From NCBI RefSeq assembly GCF_947507565.1, contig NC_089175.1, positions 7,057,733-7,121,732 on the forward strand: a stretch of DNA of 64,000 nucleotides. Direction: 5' to 3'. Each line of letters opens with the position of its first letter. Positions within the stretch are counted from its first letter, which is position 1. Under the pieces are notes generated by a model that saw only the letters and a list, made by a program, of their open reading frames with translations, searched no databases and was not told where the DNA came from. A program made the translations under genes and the position numbers. Source of the DNA: Oscarella lobularis (lineage: Eukaryota > Porifera > Homoscleromorpha > Homosclerophorida > Oscarellidae). Shown one piece after another: positions 22,180-33,085 of the stretch.

Positions 22180-22670
22180 AATGCAATAATAATTGCAAAG
22201 AGAAAGGCCGACTCATATGCCATAAATTTTGCAACAATAATTGCAAAGAGAAAAGCCGAAACATCTGCAATAATTTTTGGAATAATATTTGCCAAGAGTA
22301 CGGCCAAAAAAATCTGTCATAACTATTGCAATAATCAGTTAAAGCAATAGTAATTGCAAAGGGAAGGCCCGACTCATCTACAGTAAATATTGCACTAATA
22401 ATTGCAAAGGGAAATGCTACTCATCTTCAACAATTTTTGAAATAATTATTGCAAAGGGAGGAACCGACTCATCTACTATAAATTTTGAAAAAAAACAATA
22501 GCAAAGGAAGGGCCAAAAAAGATCTGCACTAATTATTGCAATAATTAATGCAAAGAAAAAGGCAGAAAAATCTGCAATAACCATTGTAATATTTACTATA
22601 GCAAAAGACTCCGAGTCGTCTGCAATAATTATTGCAATAATTATGGCAAGGAACGGGCTGACTCATATAT
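22180..22670. repeat. Degenerate AT-rich minisatellite, unit about 48 bp
   Basis: About ten imperfect units built on AATAATTGCAAAGRGAAAGG, followed by GCC(G)ACTCATCTGC and ATAAATTTT. Spacing is around 48 bp with several indels. No gene is visible in 22.1-22.8 kb. It is older than the neighbouring 107-bp repeat, judging by divergence. Confidence 0.8.
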
Positions 22671-22962
22671 TTTACTAGAAGATCACAGGCACATCTGTGG
22701 AATTAGAAATTACTCGTGCACCTGTGGCCCTAACTGGTAGCGCGTGGGCCCTAAGAATCATGCAGTGCACTATGGACCCTTTCTACATTTTCTAGCTATG
22801 GGCAATCAAAGCTAACCCTTACCTATGCTCTTGCGTGAATGGAAACTGTCTTGATGTCGGTTGCGGCGAGATTGATGCAGCCTTCAGAAAAAAAATTGTC
22901 TACGCGAATTGGATAAATAGTTTGATCTGGTGCGCACCTTGTTCTTTCACTTTGAGGAGAGA

Positions 22963-23214
22963 CTATTCATGCATCTCTCTCTCTCTAGTTCGTCCTTTGG
23001 AGGCCTTTTCCAACGCCGTAGGATCTTCGTCGTTTTCCGCTTTCTCCTCTTTGTCGCTTGGCGCCCGTTTGGCGTCGATCCTAGCTCCCTCGTCGAAAGA
23101 CGATTCTGGATCAGCTTTAGAACTGTTTTTTCTGATCGGAGATGCTTTAGTCCGCTGCTTCTGCTTGGGTCTCAGTTCTAAACGCGTAGAGGCGTTCCGT
23201 TGCCATTTTTTCAC
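22963..23214 (-). CDS. Doubtful charged ORF next to the ABCB fragment
   Basis: A minus-strand frame of about 80 codons rich in Lys, Glu, Asp and Arg (for example PSDKEEKAENDEDPTALEKA). It looks like a disordered cytoplasmic segment but has no ATG at its start and no family match I recognise. The opposite strand is also open (22835-23266) with Ser/Phe/Leu-rich sequence. It could be an orphaned exon. Confidence 0.2.
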   Translation of the reverse strand: MKKWQRNASTRLELRPKQKQRTKASPIRKNSSKADPESSFDEGARIDAKRAPSDKEEKAENDEDPTALEKASKGRTREREMHE

Positions 23215-23384
23215 ACCGCGTACGATAGTGCGCGCTAGGCACGTGAAGGACGCGCGACAAATTTAAGCTCGCACTACTTTTAGTCCGAGCAAAACATAGG
23301 AAAAAGAATAAAAATTTGTAACATACGATAATTGAAAGGTAGCAAATTTTTATAGTTAATAAAAAATTCACATTAAATATTTTC

Positions 23385-24872
23385 ACAAATACAAATTTAA
23401 TTTCTCGCTTGCTTTGATGGTCCGTCCTATGACGCGTTCGTTCTAAAAGAAAGGCATATCTAAAAGAAATAATTAATTACTTTTATTAATTAATTAGGGA
23501 TACATACTTTGTAGCTGCTTTGTTTTGGCCTCCAAATGCAGTCACTGTTCGAATTGCGGCCAGAACTTCTTCAGCTATAACCCCAGCTCTTCCGTAGGCC
23601 GTTTGAACTTGAGTCGAAAACCTTGCCACCATCTAAGAAAATACATAAAAAATACGGATTAAAATGATGAGTGTTTCTTTTCACCTTGGATATGAATGCC
23701 AGACTTATGATGAGTAAGGGAACAAGAGATAGGACTACGAGAGTCATTTCCCAACTCTTCCAAAACGCTATTCCGAGACCGACAACAAAGGAGGCGAGCC
23801 CTTGAATGAACACGCCCACTTTGTCACCAATCCCCTCATGAACTTTCTCAATACCACTAAAAGAATAATCATTAGGAAGAATTATTTATTATTGATGGCT
23901 TACTCGACTAATTGACTGGTTATTTCCGCGTGATTATGCAAATCAAACCAGCAAACTTCCTGCGCCAAAAATGCTTTAAAAACGGCCTTTCTCATTCGAG
24001 TAATTTGCCTCTGCGAAGCCATAACCCAGAGAGAAATTTGAAAGAAAGCAAAGACAAGCGTAATCGCTCCAATAACAGCAAAATACATCACTCTTCTTGC
24101 CATCTCCGTTTCAAAGTGAAGACATCCAGGTTTAGTCGAGGGAGTCGGCGTCGACGTCATTGATTCATTGCAAAACATGGCACGTGATCGACTACTATCC
24201 AATGCGTTGGGACCTTCGATGAAATCGAACGTTGGGTCGGGTCTCGTGACGTTGTTGCCTTGGAAATGATTGATGAATGTGTCGATGAGCTGTCCGAGAT
24301 TGATGCAGACGAGTGGCCAGCCGAGACCGTGAATAATAGCGGAAACGCTTCCGAGAAGAATAAAAATGACGTCAATCCCATCAGCGAATTGATACTAGAA
24401 AATAAATAAAAATAAATACTTATTAACTTAGGAGAAGTAAGTTCAAACACATAAATATTTAATACGAATATAAATAACCAGAGTATATAAATATATAATC
24501 TAATTAGGTAGGTAAGTGGTTTTCCTTGCGGTGAGACTTCGTGATGCGTAAGGGACTTCTTTCCCACCCTCTCTCAATATGTTAACCCCTTTGTTACAAT
24601 CTTACCAACGTGTGATAAGAGACTGGCTTTAGTTTCGGTTCCACGCGACTCGAACTACGACAAATCATACGTTACCTTATAAAAACATCGTAAGGCTTCC
24701 GTTTTTCTTCTTCGTACCTGTCTGATACTTTGCTCGAGCGATGTGTCGTCGTTTTCCTTCGTTTCGCTTCCCCGTTGGGGACCACGTTTGAGGCCGACGT
24801 TGTTTTCGCGCGCCACGACGCTTTGTGGACATCGTATTGGCGTTGGCTTCGGTCGGCGGCGCTCATTTCCAT
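23385..24872 (-). pseudogene. 5' fragment of an ABCB-type (P-glycoprotein-like) transporter gene
   Basis: Exons at 23904-24394, 23685-23856 and 23518-23632, and a short one near 23442, translate as the first half of an ABCB transmembrane domain. Marks are LLGSVSAIIHGLGWPLV, VCWFDLHNHAEI, VHEGIGDKVG, GLGIAFWKSWEMTLVVLSL and VIAEEVLAAIRTVTAFGGQ. A charged N-terminal exon (24676-24872, MEMSAADRSQRQY) ends KRKPYDVFI, as expected just before the first membrane helix. Its donor is one base out of phase with the next exon. The remaining membrane helices and both nucleotide-binding domains are missing, and the frame stops near 23385. A working exporter would need more than 1100 residues, so this is a truncated relic. 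Confidence 0.75.
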
Positions 24873-25622
24873 CTCCTTAGTCGCCCGCAAACCCGGAAGA
24901 GGCGAATAGGCGTGGTCTCGTCGAACACGGCTTTCTTACCAGTGAAATCGATCGCTGAGCGTCTCGTTCGACTCTTCGATGACCGAACGAGTGGCTCGAT
25001 GCAGCGAAACGTCGCGACGAAGCGCCGTGGGAGAGATAGCGCGAGCTAAGCGTGAACAACGCCGTTATAGACCGGTAAGGGGACCCACCGAGTCGACGCG
25101 AGTGCGTTCGACGAGAAACGTACCTCAATAAATTAAAGAGTGGGGTTTCTTGTGGGCTTCCGCGGCTTCTCCACGAGGAAAGAAAACGCAACTGGCCTAA
25201 GGAAATGAGGGCGATCACGTGATACTCACTAACCACACCGTAAGTTTTGTTTTGAGCGTACAGGCAAGAAAGATACTATTCCAAAAAATTTAAAAATCTA
25301 TGCATACCTATAAAGTTGAAATGTAAAAAAGTTCCACAAAGCAGTGCTGGGTATGTTGTAAAACAAAATCTAATGTACTGTTCCAAAAAGAAAACATATA
25401 GTCAAATGTCAAAAATAGGATGTCTATAAAAAAGATGTAAAATGACTGAGGTAAAAAGTGATCTCAGATAAATAATGAAAATAAGAGTACACGAAAAGCG
25501 ACACTGGCACATTTACAACATGTTGAAAAGCAACGGAAACGCCACGACTTCACTTGCACATTTAGCAGATGAATGAGAAACAGGCTTCTAGCACGTGAAA
25601 TGCAAGACCACCAACCTGCTAA
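24700..25622. repeat. Junction block: ABCB 5' end joined to the 3' flank of gene C
   Basis: 24.70-25.22 kb covers the ABCB first exon and its upstream region, and is homologous to 4.70-5.11 kb (gene A 5' end), 14.11-14.51, 32.65-32.88 and 40.24-40.64 kb. It ends with GCGATCACGTGAT (E-box). 25.22-25.62 kb is the 3' flank shared with B and E. This copy is the only one still attached to a recognisable ABCB body, so it may be the source. Confidence 0.7.
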
Positions 25623-28570
25623 TTACGTTACATAGGATACGCATTTATCTACGACATCTTTCGTGAAAACCCTTTCTGCTTGATGTCGCAATTCCGCTTT
25701 TATTAGAGCTTTACACAGAACAGGTATTGTAGCTTTAGAACCGTATTTTCTCACCCAAGCGTCAAGCATACTCTGAGATTGACCTCGCAAATCTCTTGGA
25801 CTTTTTGCCTTGATGCGCACAACATCGCTGTGACTGAACGGGCCAGGCTTCAGATTATATGCAAGATCCTTCCATTTGTCACCGAGTTCGTATGCGAGAT
25901 CATTTATTTGAGGAAGAGACGGTCGATTATGAACGATAGGGCTAAGTTGATGAGGAGCCTGCGAAGGTTCATGACAAATCATTTCGACGTAGACTGTATC
26001 AACAATTTTCCCTGTATCTTTCGTCTTCTTACCAAACTTTCGTAGTTCAAACGGAATGTCAACAGCGGCATCAGTAGCCAGCTGAAGGTGAAAATGTCGA
26101 CTTTCTTTTTTGTAGTGGTCTTCCCCGATTAAATTTCGAAGCAGTCCTGATTCAATATCATGACAGTTTGTTCCCTGTATCTTATAGCCGTCGCCTTCAA
26201 GTAGGCAGATGTGAATTTTCTCTAGTATGTCGACGTTAAAGCCGGCACTAAACAGATTTCGGAGTACCATGCCTTGTCCACGCAATTCCTCATCAATTTC
26301 TTTCGTCACGTCCCGGCACTGACACGATACCGTCACGCAAACGCTCTCGCGCTTTGACTGACGCAGTCTAATTGGCGAATAGACGCGTACGGATAGGGAA
26401 AAGTAGCCCTCCTTCACCAGGCAAATACGACAAAATCCGCAGCAAGAAATCTCGACAAAATCCTCAGTTACTTTGATTTCTCTTTCGCTGTCAATAGTCG
26501 AGGAGTAACCAGGACAAAGGTCGGCAATAAGGCGATACGGTTCATGTAGATTTGTACCGCTTTGATACAAAACTCTGACTCGATACGGCTTATCAAGACA
26601 GATATGATGCTTTATGCGAATGGTGGATCTTTCTCTGAGAGTCAAACCGTGAGGCAAAACTTCTGTAATGCTCATTACAGCAGACGAACTAGACGGCTCT
26701 TCAGGAAAATACGATGATAAGGTAATTAGAGTTTCCTCAGCTAAGGCGCCTTTAGGTAAGGTCACTTGTACGTCTGACTCTTTAAGCCTGAGCTCTCCAC
26801 CGCTATGCGGCAGGACTACCTCTTTATGTGTGTCGCGCTTCACAAACGTGCGGGCAACGCCAAAGATCTCTTCACGAATTGCCTTCAGTTCCTTTGAAGT
26901 GTTTAGGTCTGACGAAGTGATCTTCGGCGCCATTGTCATCGACTTTGACAACACGTCACCGCCTACGCTTTTCGTCATAGTTTCTACCGATTTGTAGTTA
27001 AGTTTTTCTTCGTCTGCAAGTTCTTCAAGTTTTTTGTTTCTGTTTGCGAGTTCTTTGTATTCCATTAGCGTCAGTACAACATCGCGGAACATTGGTCTTT
27101 TCTGCGGGTTAAATTGCACGCATTGCTTCAATACGTTGTCGAAAAGTGGCGGAACATTCACTGCTACTCCTCTTGGGAGTTCGCCTCCTTCCTTGACGTG
27201 TAGACGAATCATATCGCTAACCATGCCTAACGGTCAACATTACATTTGCTCAACAATTCGGAAATAACTATTTGAATAGATACTACCTTCAAATGGACGT
27301 CGTTTCTCGCGGATTTCCCACAAAACCACTCCGTAGCTATAGACGTCGGCTTTCCTTGCCAAATCCATCTTTGAGGGGCTGTCGCCATCGCCATAGGGAC
27401 GATAACGATATCGCTCGGGAGCAATGTGAGTAACCGTACCTGCCGGAAAACTTTCTCGATCCATCGTCGTCATTGAGATAGCCTCGGCCGTTTCGGAAAG
27501 ACCAAAATTGGCAACCTAAAAGTATACTCGAATAAAAATTCTTATCTGAAAAAGGACCTGAATAGTCAACCTTGCAAATGAAAGGAAATATCCGATGTGG
27601 AATAATATTGATCAAGACGTTCGTCGCTGTCAAGTTTTTGTGAATCACGGAAGGACAATTGTAGTGAAGATGAAGCATTCCCTCAGCGATCTGTTTTGCA
27701 AATGCGATTCGCGTTTGCCATTTATCGACGGTTTCCTTGTGCTCGGGTGACTTCAGCAAGGAATATAAGCTTCTTCCGCTTACTAATTCAGTCACGAGAG
27801 CATAATGGCGGGGAGCGTTACAGAGCCCAATGAGACGCAAGACATTGTCATGTGGTTTGATTCGGAGAAAAATAGACGCTTCAATTTTAAACTGTTCGTA
27901 TTCCCTGCTACAAAAAATGATAATCTAATTAAAAGTTTGAAAATATGCACCAACTTTTCTGCTCCTCCGAGTCTCCTTCTGAAATCGCGGAACACTTTCA
28001 CAGCAACTTGCCTCTCAATGCCTCTCTTCTTCAGTGTCGCTTCGAACACCTCGCTGCGGCTTCCGCCCCCAACGGAATCCTCCTCTTCGTTGTAGACGAG
28101 CTCGTCTCGTTCAATTTGAAGATCGGGTTCCAAAAGTGCATCCTAATGGAAAATAGGCTATTTTCAAACATTTTCAAAAATTGAATACTTTGCTCATGTT
28201 CTCATAGATTTCAGGAAACACTTCTCTGGCACCCGAGCCGAGGTCAGCAAAAAAAAGAGCGGAGCAAAGCGCTGCTCGAGTTGCTTTGAGACCGTGTTTG
28301 TTGATCCAGGCTTGAAGGAAGCAAAGAGGCTGATTTTCTTGTTCCTCTGATTCGATTTTCTGAATTTCAAATTCGCTTAACACGGGCATGATTAATTGAG
28401 CAACGACTCTCCATTGAGAGCCCATGGCGTACGCCACAGCATCCATTTCGAGATGAGATGGATTGTATTGGAGATCTATATCGGTAGAGAACAATTCAAA
28501 CACAGCCGCAAAATAATTAATTAAAATCACCCATCTCTTGACCGAGTTTAACGTCATACGGTTCGAGAGG
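25623..28570 (-). CDS. Gene C: death domain-pseudokinase-ZU5-UPA-like-death domain protein
   Basis: The N-terminal death-domain exon (about 28.18-28.45 kb: HLEMDAVAYAMGSQWRVVAQ, LQAWINKHGLKATRAAL) splices at 28.18 and 28.14 kb to kinase exons (27.2-28.14 kb). The kinase has an altered glycine loop GGGSRSEV, VAVKVF lysine, HKNLTATN (Asp lost) and NFG for DFG, so it is a probable pseudokinase. The last exon (25623-27224) has the kinase end (QFNPQKRPMFRDVV), a linker, a ZU5 domain (GGELRLKESDVQVTLPKGAL), a UPA-like stretch and a C-terminal death domain nearly identical to that of B and E (QINDLAYEL, MLDAWVRKYGSKATI). ZU5-UPA-death is the module of UNC5 and PIDD. Upstream exons run without a clear gap into C2 through an in-phase intron (about 28.57-28.63 kb), so C may start there or be its own gene. 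Confidence 0.65.
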
Positions 28571-31173
28571 TGTCAAAGAATCCTAAAATCAAAACCATGC
28601 AATATATCAGCCAATATTTATTACCTAACCTCTACGTGATCTAAGATGTTCAAAGACTCGCTTTGAGGCGTTACAACGGCAATCCCTTCTTCCACTCGCT
28701 GGGAAGTTGAAAGAAACTGGTCGTCCACTTTGGCTAAATGCGTTACTACGATGTCGCGGAAAGTCGGTCGATTTTGCGGATCAAATTGAACAGACTTCTT
28801 CATGAGATCGTCAAAAAAAGGCGGAGCTCCCGTCGCGTGGCCTTCAGGAAGTTGCACTCCACGTTCTACGAGAAGGCGAATTGTACTGCTATTATAACCT
28901 AAGAAAAGAAATAACCAACGTCTTATATGTTATAGCAATAAAAAATGACCTTCATAGGGACGCTGCCTTTCACGTATTTCCCATAGCAAAACTCCGTAGC
29001 TATAAACATCAGATTTTTTTGCCAAATCTATCACGACGTCCTCTTCGTCTCCATCACCGTACGGATAATCAGAGTATCTTTCCGGAGCGATGTGAGTGAC
29101 ATCGCCACACGGCATGAAATAATCTGCCCGATATATTGACATTTTTGAAAGTCCAAAATCAGTAATCTGAAAATGTTAATGATTAGATTATTAGCATTGG
29201 ATTTTTAACCAACTTTGCAAATAAATTGAATTTTGTTCTTATCTGAAATGCGCCTAACCAAGACTTTTTCGCTTTCAAGTCGTGGTGAATCATCGGTGGA
29301 TTATTGTCGTGGAGATGAAGCATTCCCTTAGCAATTTGCTTCGCAAACGTGACTCGCGTTTCCCACTTTTCAACCGCTACTTCGTCTGACATGAGAAAAG
29401 AAGACAAATCGCTTTCGCTCATGAACTCGGTTACGAGGACGCAGAATCTGGGAGTAGCGCAAAGTCCGATTAAACCCAAAATGAAAGGATTCGGTTCAAT
29501 TCGAAGTAGCACAGATGCCTCCTTCTTAAAAATTTCGCATTCCCTGCACAAAAGAAAACAAAATCTCATTAGAGAAAATAGTGAGTGTTAACTAGACACA
29601 TTTTTGCTCTTCTTCGTGCGACCATGAAACGTTTGACGGCGACGATCTTCTCTCTTCCGTCTTTCTTTAGCGTTGCTTTGAATACTTCGGCACAGGCTCC
29701 GCTCCCCAAGAAATCGTCGTCCTCATCATAGACGAGATCCTTTAGGTCGATTTGAAGAGTCGGATCTGAAAGTTTTTTCTAAAATACTTATGCTAATAAC
29801 CCGTGGCTTGCACACATAATTAAAACCTCGATCATCTTCTGCGCATGCTTATCGGATTTTGAAATTTCGTGTTCGATCGGTTCGCTTAAATTGAGACGGA
29901 AGAGTTTTTCGCCAACACTTTTTAAATCTAGGCAATCAATAAAATTACGCTAATAAAAATAGAAATTATTTACTATAATTCAAAATGTCTAAATGCGCTT
30001 CTGGTTTGCTCGCGCCATACTCATAGAGTGATCCTCCATATCGCAGAATAAACAGAAGACCTTTTCTAACAATAGAGCCGACTGATTGTTGCCCCGTTGG
30101 AATGAGCTCATCTGATATTGACACCTGTCAAATGACCTTCATTGAAGATTGTCACGTGAAAATACTTCAATTACCATTTTGATCTTTTGAAAGTCGATTA
30201 GAATCATTTGGGCCACAGACAGAGGAAAGTGGTGTTTTCCATATCCCCACAAGACAAAAGCAACAGCCCCCCCTAATGTGGGACTATCAACAACAACCGT
30301 CGAATGCAGGAACCGAGGAATGAGAGAATTATCCAATTTCATTTCAATCCATTCCTACTGGAAAAAAACGAATTAATTATTTTATTAATGGCAAAACGTA
30401 TCTCATTGTACCAGAGAGCTGAACAGAAATAGAAAAGCGTCATAAAACACTTGCATACAATTTGTACCGCCAATAAGAATTGCGCGATTAGCATCAACTG
30501 CAGTAAAGGAATGTCCCTGCCGAGGATGTGGCTTATTTCCTGTGCATTGAGCTTGAATCCCAGTCCCTTCACGCAAATGACTACATCAACTTCAAAAGAA
30601 TTCTACATGTCACTCACTCTTTCTGGAAGAAAATAACCAAACTTCGTTGTTCCACCCCACGTAAGGATTATTAGGATCAGGAATGAATTCATCTTCCTTG
30701 GGTGTCGTGGAATAAACGTTTTCTCCTAATCCTCCCATGAGGACGACATGCTCATCTCCTTCCTTCCCTAACACGCACACTCCATGGTGCGATCTCCCGC
30801 TGGGCATTGATTGGCTCTTGGGAACGATTCGTTCCCATTCGAACGTCAAACCATCCAATTTGTGAAGATCGCTCGAAAAAGCGCGACGGCCGTCGGTGAA
30901 GTAGGAACCGCCAAACTGATAAATGTCCCGATTTTGAACGACACCGATTCGTGAATCAGAACATGGATGAGGCATGTCGGATGGGCTGTTTGACGTTGCT
31001 CGTCGTCGATACCATTCTCTTGTCAACAAATCGAAGCTTTCGATCACATCGGGAGAGCAAAAGTACTCCTCCCCCGTCGATTCCTCCACCGATACTCCTC
31101 CCCACAGAAGCATCTCATAATTGACTACTGCGGCAACGTGTCCAATTCGAGGTGACGGACACGCAGAAGACAT
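28571..31173 (-). pseudogene. C2: truncated Kelch-kinase copy with a frameshift
   Basis: It starts like B (MSSACPSPRIGHVAAVV, ATG at 31173), has the Kelch exons and then kinase exons down to about 28.62 kb. The kinase end (FDPQNRPTFRDIVV) is followed by only about 30 residues before exon sequence leads into the death domain of gene C; X, Roc and COR are gone. In the catalytic loop one base is missing relative to B (after LKA, near 29265), so the reading frame stops at 29183. The downstream DFG exon (ITDFGLSKM) remains open. Without that deletion the locus would read Kelch-kinase-death-kinase-ZU5-death. Sequence error is possible. Confidence 0.6.
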
Positions 31174-32514
31174 TGTCGAGAAGGAAAATCGGTTCGAGAG
31201 AATGGAATCGAGTGCGTCAAGGACGAAATATCACAACGCGAGTCTATATTAGGAGAACAATGATTATTGATCTAAACCGAAATCGTTCTTTGCCAAGGCA
31301 GCGACCTTTGAAGGACGACACAATCACGCCGGCGACGTCTGAAACAGCTCGAACGGGAATGCGATGACGTTACGTATAGCACGGCTCCGCGGCTGAGACA
31401 AAGGTCAAACCATCACGCGACAGGAATTATGCAAATACCTTTTTTGATAAACATTGAGCCACAGTCTTAAAGCAGTAGAGAATTATTTCATTTTCAAAAT
31501 TAATTTTGAGCAATCGTCGGCAGTCTCAACAAGAGAAGTCGCCTTCTCTATTCCGTTTTTCTAAAAGAAGTGAAACGCGCATATTTTCAAATAGGAAACA
31601 TTTTTTCTACAAGTACTATTTGAGGCCACTTCTTGTGTTGTATTTTCCCGCAACGGTTCTCGCGCTTCGTTTAGCCTGATCGACGTCACCCTGTCTCCGC
31701 CCATTAATCCCTTCTCCATCGTTTACAGCGCCATGCGCGCAGTCTTTTTGCACAAATAGAGAGATACGTAGCTCATTGATTCTATGCATAATTTTACCTG
31801 AGAATCCATTTTCATAATAGGATTTCACAAAAGTCAAAAATCAATTTTTCCGTAGACAAAAGTTGATTCAAAACAGTCCCAAATTGGAATTCAATCACAG
31901 CCTGGACGGAATTGTATATAATTTTAAAAAGGCAATTTTCTCCTTCACACAGAGACTCACTTTAGCTCCGGCAAGTCGGAGCTCACGCGCTCGAAGAACC
32001 GAAAAGTTGTTCTCCCAGTATCTAGGAATCGAAGGCGGAACTGATTCGTCCTCGTTTAGGTCTTGTATCTCCGTTTCTTTGCTTGTACTTGTTTGCAGTC
32101 GAAAAAACAATAAATTGGCATTGCAAATACTTCGATCTCTCCGCGGAGCATGAGTAGGGCGCGATTCCGTAGCGTCGAAAGCGACCGGTGACAAACTGAT
32201 GGAAATCACTAGCGTGCGCTACATCAAAGCTGAAAAATATGATCAGGGATAGGGATTGCAATGCAAAAATACGCAATTACATTCAAAAATCATGCATAAG
32301 ACGGATAATGGGAAAATGACATAAGTCGGGTGAGACAAAATCGAAAGTAAAAATAATAAAAAATAGAAAGGGTAAAGTGTAGAGATCACAAATTCTTTTC
32401 AGCGAAAATCAATAAACAAACAGAGCAAAAACAATTCAAAAAATATCCACTAAAACACATGCCAACCTGTAAGACACGCACGTACAGTAACATTCATAAT
32501 CAGACCTGCTCTTA
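31174..32514. repeat. Copy of the interval between gene E and the giant receptor gene
   Basis: This stretch aligns with 47283-48584 throughout, including the conserved promoter part and AT-rich DNA. On the minus strand it has a short frame with EIQDLNEDESVPPSIPRYWE, also present at about 48.05-48.19 kb (EIQDLNENESVQPSIPRYWE) but with different reading frames before and after it. That could be an alternative last exon of the receptor. No firm gene is seen. Confidence 0.65.
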
Positions 32515-32650
32515 CTAATCAGCCGCGTCGTACAACACTTCGATGTCCTTTCTTTGCGAAGATGGAATTTCCGCGTACTCGTTTTCCTTGTCAGCTGCTT
32601 TCCCGCTTTCTGTCTTTTCATATACTCTTTCTTCATCACTGGAAAAGATG
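32515..32650 (-). pseudogene. Stranded fragment of the giant receptor's cytoplasmic-tail exon
   Basis: Minus-strand translation ([20 protein letters not shown], then [22 protein letters not shown] in two runs) matches the last 46 or so residues of the receptor encoded at 48585-48722, stop codon included. Homology ends abruptly at about 32649, after GGAAAAGATGGG, where the ABCB-promoter block begins. It therefore marks a duplication breakpoint inside an exon. Confidence 0.85.
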
Positions 32651-32925
32651 GGCCGTAGGGGAGATAGCGCGAGCTGAGATGATAAACAACGACGTACGTT
32701 GGGTATACCGGTAAGGGGACTCGACGCGAGTGCGTTCGACCAGAAACGTACCTCAATAAATTAAAGGGTGAGGTTTCTTGCGGGCTTCCGCGGCTTCTCC
32801 CAGGAGGAAAGAAAACGCAACTGGGGTCAGGGGAGGAAAGCGATCACGTGATGGACTCAATCAATCAATAACCTACTGTACAGTACAGGAAAAAAAGGAC
32901 CGGAAACGCTAAGTCGTCGCTTGTA
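32650..32925. repeat. ABCB-promoter block copy holding both MITE empty sites
   Basis: This block is homologous to 4.98-5.11 plus 5.72-5.81 and 6.26-6.30 kb. It reads continuously across the points where elements 1 and 2 sit in the first copy, with single GGCTTCTCC (about 32.79 kb) and CCGGAAACG (about 32.91 kb). It also has the GCGATCACGTGAT E-box. Confidence 0.8.
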
Positions 32926-32929
32926 AATT

Positions 32930-33085
32930 TAGAAGAGGGATAAGAAACAGACTTAAAAGCACTTGCATGCAATTTGTACCACTGGCTACATTAACAGTTC
33001 ACACATGTCACTCACTCTTTCTGGGAGAAAATAACCAAATTTCGTTCTTGCACCCCACGTGAGGATCATTACGATCAGGAATGAA
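32930..33085 (-). pseudogene. Further shortened Kelch-exon remnant
   Basis: This corresponds to 6300-6572 but with internal deletion of most of the CTGNKPHP to AILIGG part. The piece encoding the WLFSPRKSE-like end and the NEVWL region remains. It is not translatable as a gene. Confidence 0.6.

Noticed and set aside
22180-22670. CRISPR-like array
   Set aside because: Units are degenerate, AT-rich and lack unique spacers; the window is eukaryotic. It is a minisatellite.
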